A DNA stretch of 64,000 bases from JBBRHQ01 sp963725315 (GCA_963725315.1 CAVRYA010000007.1:421635-485634); one strand, 5' to 3'. Shown: positions 1-9,589, counted from the first letter of the stretch. Notes: generated by a model from the letters alone, not told the origin. Made by a program: numbers and translations.

Positions 1-1228
1 AACGCCGAGAACAAGTACATCGTCCACTACCCGGAGACGCGCGAGATCTGGTCCTTCGGCTCGGGCTACGGCGGCAACGCCCTGCTCGGCAAGAAGTGCT
101 TCGCGCTGCGGATCGCCTCGGTCATGGCCCGCGATCAGGGCTGGATGGCGGAGCACATGCTGATCCTCAAGCTGACCTCGCCGCAGGGAGGAGTCAAGTA
201 CCTGGCGGGCGCCTTCCCCTCGGCCTGCGGCAAGACCAACCTCTCGATGATGATCCCCAGCCTGCCCGGCTGGAAGGTCGAGACGGTCGGCGACGACATC
301 GCCTGGATGAAGATCGGCGAGGACGGCCGCCTCTACGCGGTCAACCCCGAGCACGGCTTCTTCGGCGTCGCGCCGAACACCAGCCCGAAGACCAATCCCA
401 ACGCGATGAAGATGATCGCCGAGAACTCCGTCTTCACCAACTGCGCCAAGACCGACGACGGCGACATCTGGTGGGAGGGGATGACCGAGGAGCCGCCTGC
501 CCACCTGATCGACTGGCACGGGAAGGATTGGACGCCGGCCTCGGAGGCAGCCGCGGCGCACCCCAACGCTCGCTTCACGACTCCCGCGGCGCAGTGCCCG
601 GTGATCGCTCCCGAGTGGGAGGATCCCGCGGGTGTCCCGATCGACGCCTTCCTCTTCGGCGGGCGCCGGGCGACGGTGCTGCCGCTGGTGCACGAGGCCT
701 TCGACTGGGAGCACGCCGTATTCATGGGGGCGACGATGTCGTCCGAGACGACGGCGGCCGCAGGCCGGGGCCGTCGGCGAGCTGCGCTTCGACCCGATGG
801 CGATGCTGCCGTTCTGCGGCTACAACCTCGCCGACTACTTCGCCCATTGGCTGAAGATCGGCGGCCGCGACGACGTCCGGCTGCCGCGCGTCTTCTACGT
901 CAACTGGTTCCGCAAGGACGACGAGGGCAAGTTCCTCTGGCCCGGGTTCGGCGAGAACAGCCGCGTCCTCGAGTGGATCTTCAGGCGCTGCGACGGGGAG
1001 GCCGAGGCGGTCGAGACGCCGATCGGGCTGCTCCCCGCCGCGGGGGCGATCGACGTCGAGGGCCTCGATCTCTCGGATGAGGCGATGAAGGAGCTGACCA
1101 CGGTCGATACCGGTCTCGTCGCCGAGCAGCTGCCCCAGGTGGAGGAGTATCTGGCCAGGTTCGGGGATCGGCTGCCGCAGGAGCTCACCGCCCAGCTCGA
1201 GGCCCTGAAGGAGCGCCTCGGAGCCTGA
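1..1228 (+). CDS. pckG: Phosphoenolpyruvate carboxykinase (GTP), 5'-truncated and frameshifted
   Basis: Converts oxaloacetate plus GTP to phosphoenolpyruvate and CO2, the entry to gluconeogenesis. The gene runs off the left edge: about 409 of the roughly 600 family residues remain. Seen: the kinase P-loop FPSACGKTN (about 214-240), GVAPNTSPKTNPNAM, and the C-terminal FDPMAMLPFCGYN. The reading frame changes from frame 1 to frame 2 near 762-766, where AGGCC stands in place of the expected AGCC; both halves are full-quality PEPCK sequence, so one extra base explains it. Stop TGA 1226-1228. A glyoxylate-free acetate route lies downstream, for which PEPCK would supply sugar precursors. Confidence 0.95.
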
Positions 1229-1232
1229 AGCG

Positions 1233-1550
1233 GTGATCATCAGCATCCTCACGCGGCGCCTACGGGAAGGCAAGACGTATGAGGACTTCCGCGAGGCCTG
1301 GCTGCCCGAGAAGGGCTTCGGCATCGGAACCCGGGTCGTCAGCGGCCAGGGCCTCGAGGACCCGCGGGAGATCGTCACGATCGGGTTCAGCGACCTCGAG
1401 CCGGGCCAGGTCGAGGAGTTCCTCGCCCGGGTCGGGCCCCAGGAGGCGGTTCGAGGAGACCGCATTGCGGAGGTGATCGAGCCGGAGATGACCCGTGCCT
1501 TCTACGTCCAGGTCGCCGACGACGATCTCACCGAGGCGCCGGAGCCCTGA
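1233..1550 (+). CDS. Small hypothetical protein, possible dimeric alpha/beta-barrel
   Basis: A 105-residue protein starting at GTG 1233, four bases after the pckG stop, so probably co-transcribed with it. It begins IISILTRRLREGKTYEDFREAW, a pattern (beta strand, then K-x-E-x-F-x-x-A-W) common in ferredoxin-like dimeric barrel proteins, and ends in acidic residues. I do not recognise a family. Codon use matches its neighbours. Function unknown; linkage to pckG may be only positional. Confidence 0.7.
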   Translation: MIISILTRRLREGKTYEDFREAWLPEKGFGIGTRVVSGQGLEDPREIVTIGFSDLEPGQVEEFLARVGPQEAVRGDRIAEVIEPEMTRAFYVQVADDDLTEAPEP

Positions 1551-1612
1551 GCGGCCGCGGCTCGTTCGCGGCGTCGTCTTCGCCACACGCTCCGCCGGAT
1601 TAGACTCGGCCC

Positions 1613-2977
1613 ATGAGCGAGGAGACGACGAAGTTCCAGCTGTCCGAGTCCGAGATCCCCACTTCCTGGGTCAACCTGCTGCCCGATCTCCCGGGCGAGC
1701 CGCTGCCGCCGCTGAACCCCGAGACCAGGGAGCCGGCCGGGCCGCCGGACCTGACCCCGATCTTCCCGATGGGGCTGATCGAGCAGGAGGTCTCGGCCGA
1801 GCCCGAGATCGAGATCCCCGAGGAGGTGCGCGAGGTCTACAAGCTGTGGCGCCCGACCCCGCTGATCCGCGCCCGCCGACTGGAGCGCGAGCTCGACACC
1901 CCGGCCCACATCTACTTCAAGTACGAGGGAGTCTCGCCGGCCGGCTCACACAAGCCCAACACGGCGGTCCCGCAGGCCTACTTCAACCGCGAGGCGGGGA
2001 TCCGCAAGCTGGCGACCGAGACCGGCGCCGGGCAGTGGGGCTCGGCGCTGGCGCTCGCCTGCCGCCTCTTCGGGATGGAGTGCGAGGTTTTCATGGTCGG
2101 CGTCTCCTACGACCAGAAGCCCTACCGCCGGGCGATGATCGAGACCTGGGGCGGGACAGTGCACCGCAGCCCCTCGGAGCTGACCGAGGCGGGCCGCTCC
2201 CAGGCCGAGCACACCACGGGCAGCCTCGGCATCGCGATCTCGGAGGCGGTCGAGGTCGCGGCTTCGAGCGAGGACACCAACTACTCGCTCGGCTCGGTGC
2301 TCAACCACGTCTGCCTGCACCAGACGGTGATCGGGACCGAGGCGATCGCGGCGATGGAGATGGCCGGTGAGTACCCCGATGTGGTCGTCGGCTGCGTCGG
2401 CGGCGGCTCCAACTTCGCCGGCGTCGCCTATCCCTTCATCAGGGCCAACCTTCGCGACGGCAAGGAAACCCGTTTCGTCGCCGCCGAGCCCGCCGCCTGC
2501 CCGACCCTGACCCGCGGCGTCTACGCCTACGACTTCGGCGACACGGTCGGGATGACCCCGCTGATGCCGATGTACACCCTCGGTCACGACTTCGTTCCCC
2601 CGCCGGTGCACGCCGGCGGGCTGCGCTACCACGGCGACGCGCCGAGCCTCTGCGCCCTGGTCAAGGCCGGGGTGGTCGAGGCCAAGGCGATCCCCCAGAA
2701 CGCCGCCTTCGAGGCCGCGGTCCGCTTCGCGGGCTGCGAGGGGATCATCCCGGCCCCCGAGCCCGCCCACGCGATCCGGGCCGCCTTCGACGAGGCCGAG
2801 GCGGCGAAGCAGGCGGGGGAGGAGCGGGTGATCCTCGTCAACGTCTGCGGCCATGGCCACTTCGACATGGCTGCCTACAGCGCCTACCACGCCGGCCAGC
2901 TCGAGGACCTCGAGTTCTCCGAGGCCGAGATGGAGGCCGCGCTCGAGCGCCTGCCCGAGGCGCCCTCGATCGCCTGA
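1613..2977 (+). CDS. trpB2: TrpB2-type tryptophan synthase beta chain
   Basis: PLP-dependent enzyme of the TrpB2 group, which makes tryptophan from indole and serine, often without a neighbouring trpA. The 454-residue length and the long N-terminal extension are typical of TrpB2 rather than TrpB1. Seen: the cofactor lysine in GVSPAGSHKPNTAVPQ (Lys114), the phosphate-binding CVGGGSNFAG, and a C-terminal NVCGHGHFDM. A TAGACT hexamer at 1601-1606 sits 6 nt before ATG 1613 and no ribosome site is visible, so the mRNA is probably leaderless. No trpA or other trp gene is present in the window. Confidence 0.93.
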   Translation: MSEETTKFQLSESEIPTSWVNLLPDLPGEPLPPLNPETREPAGPPDLTPIFPMGLIEQEVSAEPEIEIPEEVREVYKLWRPTPLIRARRLERELDTPAHIYFKYEGVSPAGSHKPNTAVPQAYFNREAGIRKLATETGAGQWGSALALACRLFGMECEVFMVGVSYDQKPYRRAMIETWGGTVHRSPSELTEAGRSQAEHTTGSLGIAISEAVEVAASSEDTNYSLGSVLNHVCLHQTVIGTEAIAAMEMAGEYPDVVVGCVGGGSNFAGVAYPFIRANLRDGKETRFVAAEPAACPTLTRGVYAYDFGDTVGMTPLMPMYTLGHDFVPPPVHAGGLRYHGDAPSLCALVKAGVVEAKAIPQNAAFEAAVRFAGCEGIIPAPEPAHAIRAAFDEAEAAKQAGEERVILVNVCGHGHFDMAAYSAYHAGQLEDLEFSEAEMEAALERLPEAPSIA

Positions 2978-3004
2978 GGGGAAAATCAGCGCAGATAAGC
3001 GATA

Positions 3005-3023
3005 ATAGCGCTTCCGCTATAGT
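3005..3023. promoter_or_regulatory. Palindromic operator over the promoter of the XRE gene
   Basis: A perfect 6-bp inverted repeat, ATAGCG (3005-3010), CTTC loop, CGCTAT (3015-3020), overlaps a -10-like TATAGT (3018-3023) that lies 7 nt before ATG 3031. The stretch is AT-rich against its surroundings. Position and symmetry suggest autorepression by the XRE protein encoded just downstream, as in toxin-antitoxin pairs; this is inference. Confidence 0.5.
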
Positions 3024-3030
3024 GCGCTCC

Positions 3031-3366
3031 ATGTCGATGTCACCTGGAGAGCTGCTCAGAGACGCCCGCCGCCGCCACCGCGTCAGCCAGAAGCGGCTGG
3101 CGATCCGCGCCGGCACCACCCAGTCGGCGATCTCGAGGATCGAGCGCGACCGGGTATCTCCCACGGTGGAGACCCTGCGCTCGCTGCTGCACCTGCTCGG
3201 CGATGACCTCGTGCTGGAGGTCGAGGCCCGGGACTTCGGAATCGATCGCACCCTCAACCGCGAACGGCTGAGAGCCGATCCGGCTGAGCGGGTCCGGCAT
3301 GGACTCCAATTCAGCGAATGGGTGTGGAGCACCCGGGAGGCCGCTGCCGGGAAGAGGGCAGCCTGA
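3031..3366 (+). CDS. XRE-family helix-turn-helix regulator, putative antitoxin
   Basis: A 111-residue protein from ATG 3031 (GTG 3022 is also in frame). Residues about 8-60 form a Cro/C1-type helix-turn-helix: LLRDARRRHRVSQKRLAIRA, then TTQSAISRIERDRVSPT. The remaining half is short and basic. It overlaps or abuts the nucleotidyltransferase-like gene that follows, and carries a palindrome in its promoter. The arrangement (DNA-binding protein, then AbiEii-like nucleotidyltransferase) resembles a type IV or related toxin-antitoxin pair, but it is not the canonical AbiEi antitoxin. Confidence 0.85.
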   Translation: MSMSPGELLRDARRRHRVSQKRLAIRAGTTQSAISRIERDRVSPTVETLRSLLHLLGDDLVLEVEARDFGIDRTLNRERLRADPAERVRHGLQFSEWVWSTREAAAGKRAA

Positions 3367-3905
3367 GCGACTTGAGCGGTCCCAAACCGCGACCACCCAA
3401 TGTCGGCGCCCTCCTCGGTGCATTGAACCGCCACGGTGTCGACTTCGTGGTCATCGGAGGGCTCGCCGGAATCGCTCACGGCTCTGCCTATCCGACCTAC
3501 GACCTCGATGTGGCATATGCCAGAGAGCCGGCCAACCAGCAGCGGCTGGCCGACGCCCTCGCCGAGCTCGATGTCACCCTTCGCGGCGCTCCCCCGGACC
3601 TGCCGTTCCAGCTCGACGTGAAGACGATCCACAACGGCTCGAACTTCACCTTCGACACGAAGTTCGGGAGCTTCGACGTCCTCGGCGAAGCAGCGGGGGT
3701 GACCTCGTTCGAAGACCTGCGCTCCGCAGCCAGCCAAGAGGAGATCGAGGGAGTGCCCGTGCGCATCGCCTCGATCGACCACCTGATCGCGATGAAACGG
3801 GCCGGAAATCGGCCGAAGGATCAGTTGATGCTCGAGGAATACATCGTCATCGCCGACGAGCAGGCGGGCGCTGCAGAGGAGGAGGAAGGCGGGGCTGGCG
3901 CCTAG
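3318..3905 (+). CDS. Nucleotidyltransferase-fold protein (AbiEii-like), putative toxin
   Basis: Up to 195 residues. The signature GGLAGIAHGSAYPTYDLDVAY (about residues 47-67) matches the polymerase-beta-type G-G-x-A-x(3)-H-G-x(2)-x-x-T-x-D-L-D-V motif of minimal and AbiEii nucleotidyltransferases; Asp residues of DLDV would bind metal. A later IASIDHLIAMKRAGNRPKDQ fits the C-terminal helix of such proteins. ATG 3318 overlaps the XRE gene by 49 bp; TTG 3372 just after its stop is an equally likely start. Partner and target unknown. Acidic tail of glutamates at the C-terminus. Confidence 0.8.
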   Translation: MGVEHPGGRCREEGSLSDLSGPKPRPPNVGALLGALNRHGVDFVVIGGLAGIAHGSAYPTYDLDVAYAREPANQQRLADALAELDVTLRGAPPDLPFQLDVKTIHNGSNFTFDTKFGSFDVLGEAAGVTSFEDLRSAASQEEIEGVPVRIASIDHLIAMKRAGNRPKDQLMLEEYIVIADEQAGAAEEEEGGAGA

Positions 3906-4954
3906 GACCCGTAGGCCTCGGCGAGCTCCGGGTCCTTCTCGGCCAGCATGTCGGCCAGCTCGACCATCACCTTGCACTGCTTCCAGGTCGCGTCGTCCTG
4001 CATCTTGCCGTCGATCATGTGGACACCGCGGCCGTCGGGGATCGCCTCCAGCACCTTGCGGGCGAAGCGCACCTCATCCGGCGGTGGGCTGAAGACCTTC
4101 TTGGCGATCTCGATCTGCACCGGGTGCAGGGACCAGGCGCCGACGCAGCCCATCAGGAAGGCGGCGCGGAACTGCGTCTCGCAGCCGGCGGTGTCCTTGA
4201 TGTCCCCGAAGGGCCCGTAGAAGGGGAGGATGCCGGTCGCCGCGCAGGCGTCGACCATGCGGGCGATCGAGTAGTGCCAGAGGTCCTGCTGGGCGCTGAC
4301 CCGGTTCTCACCGGGGTTCTCGGGATCCTCGGGGTCCTCCATGACGCGGTAGCCGGGGTGACCGCCCCCGACCCGGGTGGTCTTCATCCGCCGCGAGGCC
4401 GCCAGGTCGGCCGGGCCGAAGCTCATCCCCTGCATCCTCGGGCTCGAGGCGGCGATCTCCTCGAGGTTGACCACCCCCTGCGCCGTCTCCAGGATCGCGT
4501 GGATGAGGATCGGCCGGTCGAGCTTCGCCTTCGCCTCGAGCTGGGCGAGCAGCCGGTCGACGTAGTGGATGTCCCAGGCGCCCTCGACCTTGGGCACCAT
4601 GACCACGTCGAGCTGATCGCCGATCTCGGTCACCAGCGTGGTCAGGTCGTCCAGCACCCAGGGGCTCTCGAGCGAGTTGACCCGGGTCCAGAGCGCCGTC
4701 TGGCCGAGGTCGGACTCCTTCGCCGCCCTGACCAGGCCGGCCCGGGCGGCCTCCTTGCGGTCCACCGGGATCGCGTCCTCGAGGTTGCCGAGGAGGATGT
4801 CGGTCTTGGCGGCGATATCAGGCGCCTTGGCGACCATCTTCTCGTTGGAGAAGTCGAGGAAGTGGATCATCCGCGACGGCTTCACCGGTATCTCCGCGAG
4901 CGGCTGCGGGGCGCCGATCGCCATCGGCGCGAAGAAGTCCCTGGGGTTTCTCAC
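3902..4954 (-). CDS. mcl: L-malyl-CoA / beta-methylmalyl-CoA lyase (CitE/HpcH family)
   Basis: Cleaves beta-methylmalyl-CoA to glyoxylate and propionyl-CoA, and malyl-CoA to acetyl-CoA and glyoxylate: the last carbon-cleaving steps of the ethylmalonyl-CoA pathway. It has 350 residues, with GNLEDAIPVDRKEAAR, VPKVEGAWDIHYVD, LETAQGVVNLEEIA, FGPADLAASRRMKTTRVGGG and a C-terminal MIDGKMQDDATWKQ. From memory it matches the Chloroflexus enzyme of the 3-hydroxypropionate bicycle closely along its whole length, including that C-terminus. Start GTG 4954 has TAGATT (minus strand of 4963-4968) 8 nt before it. Divergent from the coiled-coil gene at 5047. Confidence 0.92.
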   Translation of the reverse strand: MRNPRDFFAPMAIGAPQPLAEIPVKPSRMIHFLDFSNEKMVAKAPDIAAKTDILLGNLEDAIPVDRKEAARAGLVRAAKESDLGQTALWTRVNSLESPWVLDDLTTLVTEIGDQLDVVMVPKVEGAWDIHYVDRLLAQLEAKAKLDRPILIHAILETAQGVVNLEEIAASSPRMQGMSFGPADLAASRRMKTTRVGGGHPGYRVMEDPEDPENPGENRVSAQQDLWHYSIARMVDACAATGILPFYGPFGDIKDTAGCETQFRAAFLMGCVGAWSLHPVQIEIAKKVFSPPPDEVRFARKVLEAIPDGRGVHMIDGKMQDDATWKQCKVMVELADMLAEKDPELAEAYGS

Positions 4955-5046
4955 GGGGGCGAAATCTACATGGGCGTCCCGCGCAGGGGCGTGCTCGTCG
5001 GAATGCCCCGTTTGCCGCTGGAACGGTCGCTAGATTGCGCTCCGAG

Positions 5047-5556
5047 ATGGCGTTCTCCGACGATCTCGGCAGCACCCAGGACTGGCTGTTGCCCGAAGAC
5101 CGCGAGAGCTACGTCGAGGAGAACGGCCGGCCGGCCGCCGACCAGCGCCTCGAGGAGGCGGTCTCCCTGGCCCGCGCCTCCGCCGAGGCGGCGGCGGAGG
5201 CGGAGCAGCGGGCGCTCCTCGCCGGCAACGAGTCGGAGGCCCGGATGCAGCAGATCCTCTACGTCGCCCGCGCCTCGGCCGAGGTCGCGGTCGAGGCCGA
5301 GCAGCGCGCCAGCAGGGCCGGTGACGAGGCCGAGGCCCGCCTCAGCGAGCTTGCCGAGAGGGTCGAGCTGGCGCTGGCCAAGATCGAGGCCAGGGAGAGG
5401 GCCACGCGGCGCCGCGCCTTCGAGGCCGAGCGGGAGGAGGAGACCCTGCGCAGCTTCGGGCGCCGCGCCGACCGCATCGTGCGCAGGCTGCGCCAGCTCG
5501 AGCAGGCACCGGCGATCCTGCGCACGGTGCCGCTGGCGCCGACGCGTTCACGCTGA
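5047..5556 (+). CDS. Coiled-coil protein of unknown function
   Basis: A 169-residue, Ala/Glu/Arg-rich protein. Two near-repeats (LARASAEAAAEAEQRALLAG and VARASAEVAVEAEQRASRAG) give a long predicted coiled coil across residues about 45-125, ending in a basic segment. No signal peptide or membrane segment. ATG 5047 is preferred over TTG 5035 because a TAGATT (5031-5036) lies 10 nt before it. It shares a divergent promoter region with mcl and converges, with a 9-bp overlap, on the NTF2-like gene at 5548. Function unknown. Confidence 0.7.
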   Translation: MAFSDDLGSTQDWLLPEDRESYVEENGRPAADQRLEEAVSLARASAEAAAEAEQRALLAGNESEARMQQILYVARASAEVAVEAEQRASRAGDEAEARLSELAERVELALAKIEARERATRRRAFEAEREEETLRSFGRRADRIVRRLRQLEQAPAILRTVPLAPTRSR

Positions 5557-5991
5557 GGGTCCGAGCCCGCCGCTGCGGCGCAGCTGCTCGCGGTCGAGGT
5601 GGAACTCGACCCTGATCAGGCGCCCATCGGCGAAGAGCCAGGCCGCGCCCCCCTCGCTGACCATCTCCGCGCCTCCCCGCGAGGAGCGGCCGCTCATGCG
5701 GACGAAGTCGACCACGCAGTCCGGGCGGGCCTCGACGATCTCCTCGACCTCGATCGCGACGTCCTCGAACGGGCTCAGCCAGTCCTCCCAGGCCGCGACG
5801 AACCCCGAGGCTCCCGTGTAGTCGGCGTGGAGCCCGCCGCCCGCCGCCATCGTGCATTGAAGATCGCCGCCGGCGACCTCACCGAGCAGCGCGACCATCT
5901 CCTCGCGCCTCTCCCGGTCGCCGAGGACCGAGCCGTCCTCGGCGATCATCGCCGCGTGGATCCGCTCCACCGTGGCAAGGTTCGACCCCAC
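5548..5991 (-). CDS. SnoaL/NTF2-like domain protein
   Basis: A 147-residue protein of the NTF2-like fold: an N-terminal helix (NLATVERIHAAMIAEDGSV), then HADYTGASGFVAAWEDWLSP, and alternating strands ending LFADGRLIRVEFHLD. It lacks the MSQENVE head and ALEAAGLSE tail of the paralogues at 60.8-63.4 kb, but shares their promoter: GATACTGCGCAG immediately precedes GTG 5991 (hexamer at 5998-6003). Ligand or reaction unknown. Confidence 0.75.
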   Translation of the reverse strand: MGSNLATVERIHAAMIAEDGSVLGDRERREEMVALLGEVAGGDLQCTMAAGGGLHADYTGASGFVAAWEDWLSPFEDVAIEVEEIVEARPDCVVDFVRMSGRSSRGGAEMVSEGGAAWLFADGRLIRVEFHLDREQLRRSGGLGPSA

Positions 5992-6109
5992 CTGCGCAGT
6001 ATCGCCGGAGCCTGTCTCCGGCGATGCGCCGCAGGTATCCTTGCGTTCATTCGCGCCCCCTCGAGCTGAACTGAGGAGCGCGCCTCAAACGACCTCACGG
6101 ACTGGAGAA

Positions 6110-7318
6110 ATGGCCGTAGATACAGCCGCCTACAGCGAGATCACCGACGAGCAGCGCGCAATCACCGAGATGGTGCGCCAGTTCGCCGACGAGCAGATCA
6201 TCCCCAACGCCGAGCACTACGACCACGCTGACGAGTTCCCGGAGCCGATCGTCGAGCAGATGAAGGAGCTGGGGCTGTTCGGGGTGACCATCCCCGAGGA
6301 GTACGACGGGATGGGGCTCGACCTGACCACCTACGCGATGATCGTCGAGGAGCTCTCGCGCGGCTGGATCTCGATCTCGGGCGTCGTCAACACCCACTTC
6401 ATCGGCTCCTACCTGCTGATGAAGTTCGGCACCGACGAGCAGAAGGAGCACTTCCTGCCGAAGATGGCCACCGGCGAGATCCGCGCCGCCTTCTCGCTCT
6501 CCGAGCCCGAGGTCGGTTCCGACGTGCAGGGGATCAAGTCGAGCGCGAGGCTGGGCGACGACGGCCTCTGGGAGCTGAACGGCCAGAAGATGTGGGTCAC
6601 CAACGGGCTCGGCTCCGGTGTCGTCTTCGTGCTGATGAAGACCGACAACCAGGCAGACCCCCCCTACAAGGGGATGACCTGCTTCATCACCGAGAAGGAG
6701 CCCTGGGCCGAGCAGAACAGCGGCGATTACTCCGGCCTGGTAATCCCCCCGAAGATCAAGAAGATGGGCTACAAGGGGGTCGAGTCCACGGAGCTCGTCT
6801 ACGACGGATACCGCTGCCCGCCGGAGCGCATCCTCGGCGGGCCCGGACGGCGTCGGCGAGGGCTTCGTGCAGATGATGGACGCGCTCGAGGTCGGCCGCG
6901 TCAACGTCGCCGCCCGCGGCGTCGGCATCGCCCAGCGGGCGCTCGAGCTGGCGCTCCGCTACAGCCAGGAGCGCAAGACCTTCGGCAAGCCGATCGCCCA
7001 GCACCAGGCGATCCAGTTCAAGCTCGCCGACATGGCGACCAAGGTCGAGGCAGCGCGACTGATGACCCTGAAGGCGGCGCGGATGAAGGACGCCGGCGAG
7101 CGCTCCGACCTCGAGGCCGGGATGGCGAAGCTGCTCGCCTCGGAGAGCGGCAAGGAGGTGGTCGAGGATTGCTTCCGGATCCACGGCGGCTACGGCTACT
7201 CGAAGGAGTACGAGATCGAGCGCCTCTACCGCGACGCCCCCCTGCTGCTGATCGGCGAGGGCACCTCCGAGATCCAGCGCATGGTGATCGGCAAGAAGCT
7301 GCTGCAGCGCTACAAGAT

Positions 7319-7322
<4 letters not shown>
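6110..7322 (+). CDS. mcd: Acyl-CoA dehydrogenase, probable methylsuccinyl-CoA dehydrogenase (frameshifted)
   Basis: FAD enzyme of the acyl-CoA dehydrogenase family, about 404 residues if the frame is repaired. Seen: AFSLSEPEVGSDVQGIKSSA, KMWVTNG, RKTFGKPIAQHQAIQFKLADM and the catalytic-glutamate region LIGEGTSEIQRMVI. Assignment to methylsuccinyl-CoA oxidation is by context: the other four ethylmalonyl-CoA pathway genes surround it, as in the Streptomyces cluster. GGGCCC at 6839-6844 contains one C too many; the frame moves from 2 to 3 there (expected GGPDGVGEGF). A Shine-Dalgarno-like TGGAG precedes ATG 6110. Substrate not proven. Confidence 0.88.
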
Positions 7323-8020
<698 letters not shown>

Positions 8021-8027
8021 GCGTCCT

Positions 8028-8390
8028 GTGGCCTCGACCGCCGACCTCATTCGCACCGCCGTCACCCGCTTTCAGGAAGAGGTTCCGGCGCTCGCGAACC
8101 TGAAGCTCGTCTTCGGCCTCGAGCTTCGCGGCCGGGGTGACATCCAGCTCTACCGGGTCGAGGTTCCCGGCCCGACCGTGAGCAAGGACCTCGCCCGCGA
8201 CGAGCGGGTCCTGGTCGAGATCGACCGCTCCACCTTCAACGAGCTTGCCGAGCGCGGCACCGTGAAGAGCTACCGCAAGGCTTTCGAGACCGGCCACATC
8301 AAGGTCGAGGGTGACTCCAACGTGCTGAAGCTGATCGCCCAGGTCGTCGAGCGCCAGGAGCAGCGGGCGCGGCTGAAGAAAGCCCGCTAG
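8028..8390 (+). CDS. SCP2-like sterol/lipid carrier domain protein
   Basis: A 120-residue protein starting at GTG 8028, seven bases after the SDR. The C-terminal half (VLVEIDRSTFNELAERGTVK, then AFETGHIKVEGDSNVLKLI) fits the SCP2 sterol-transfer fold, in which a strand-helix pair binds acyl or lipid ligands. Co-directional with the acyl-CoA dehydrogenase and SDR, so it may handle a related acyl-CoA or lipid. Family assignment from pattern only. Confidence 0.65.
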   Translation: MASTADLIRTAVTRFQEEVPALANLKLVFGLELRGRGDIQLYRVEVPGPTVSKDLARDERVLVEIDRSTFNELAERGTVKSYRKAFETGHIKVEGDSNVLKLIAQVVERQEQRARLKKAR

Positions 8391-8395
8391 CGTCG

Positions 8396-9496
8396 GTGGC
8401 GCCGCGCCGACCCGAGCGCCTGCCGCGCCTGCGTGCCGCCACCCAGCTCCTCCATCGTCCGGTCGCGATGCGCGATCCGGTCGAGGTGGCGAGGGCGATC
8501 GCGGGCGCCCAGGCCCAGGACATCCATGCCGGCCCGCTCACCTTCCGTTCCCGCAGCCGCCGCCTGACGCTCGCCGACATCGACCGGGCCCGCACCGAAG
8601 AGCGCTCGCTGCTCCGCACCTGGGTGATGCGGATGACGATCCATCTGATCCCGGCCGACGACGCAGGCTGGATGTTGCCGCTGTTCGAGCCGATAACCGA
8701 GAGGTGGTCGCGGAGACGGCTGCAGCAGCTCGGGATGCCGGCGAAAGACCTAGGTAAGGCCCTAAAGGTGGCAAAGCGGACACTCGAGCGGGAAGGACCG
8801 GTGACGCGCCCGCAGTTGCGCGAGCGGATCGCGGCCGCCGGCGTCGCCCTCGACCAGCAGACCAGTCTGCACGTGATCGGCCTGGCGGTTACCAGCGGCC
8901 TCGCCTGCCTCGGCCCCGACCACGGCCGCAGCGCCTGCCTCGTGCTGCGCGAGGACTGGCTTGGCAAGATGCCGCGTTTCGACCGCGATGCCGCGCTGGC
9001 CGAGCTGGCACGCCGCTATCTGGGCGCGTTCGGGCCGGCCACCGACCGGGACTTCGCCTACTGGTCCGGGCTTCCGCTGGGGCAGGTGCGCCAGGGCTTG
9101 CGCTCGATCGCGGGTGAGCTCGAGGAGTCGAAGCTCGGCGCCGGGGCACTGCTCTCGCTGCGCAACCGGCGCGTGCGGATGCCGAGGGCCGGCCAGCTTC
9201 GCATGCTCGGCGCCTTCGACACCTACATGCTCGGCTACCGGGATCGCGACTTCGCGCTGCCAGCCGAACACCGTGCCCACCTGAAGGCTGGCGGCGGCGG
9301 CTGGCTGCGGCCGGTGATCGTCCGCGACGGGGTCGTGGTCGGCGGCTGGAGCTACAGACGCAAGGGAGGTCGGGTCGAGGTGGAGCTCAGGGATCCGGAT
9401 AGCTTGAGCGCCGCGGATCGCGAGGCGATCGACGTCGAGCTGGCCGACATCGAGCGTTTCGAGGGGTGTCGGGTGAGCGCAGTCGACGGGACCTAG
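8396..9496 (+). CDS. Winged-helix DNA-binding protein, AlkZ-like glycosylase family
   Basis: A 366-residue protein from GTG 8396. It fits the HTH_42/AlkZ-like family: VEVARAIAGAQAQDIHAGPL near the N-terminus holds the Q-x-Q/D element used by AlkZ-type DNA glycosylases, and three winged-helix units follow (LLRTWVMRMTIHLIPADD; VTRPQLRERIAAAGV; TDRDFAYWSGLPLGQVRQ). Family members remove bulky or crosslinked bases, but many homologues are uncharacterised, so the role in repair is inferred. Confidence 0.75.
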   Translation: MAPRRPERLPRLRAATQLLHRPVAMRDPVEVARAIAGAQAQDIHAGPLTFRSRSRRLTLADIDRARTEERSLLRTWVMRMTIHLIPADDAGWMLPLFEPITERWSRRRLQQLGMPAKDLGKALKVAKRTLEREGPVTRPQLRERIAAAGVALDQQTSLHVIGLAVTSGLACLGPDHGRSACLVLREDWLGKMPRFDRDAALAELARRYLGAFGPATDRDFAYWSGLPLGQVRQGLRSIAGELEESKLGAGALLSLRNRRVRMPRAGQLRMLGAFDTYMLGYRDRDFALPAEHRAHLKAGGGGWLRPVIVRDGVVVGGWSYRRKGGRVEVELRDPDSLSAADREAIDVELADIERFEGCRVSAVDGT

Positions 9497-9589
9497 GCGG
9501 AGGCTCGGTCACCGCTCAACGCCGAGGCGGGTACGATCCCGCGCCGGGAGCAGGAGGGTGAAACCCATCCAAGGAGAAACGCCCACCAA

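Noticed and set aside
3299..5821. Very long plus-strand open frame opposite the malyl-CoA lyase
   Set aside because: Antisense shadow of a high-GC gene; composition is Arg/Gly/His-rich without any domain.
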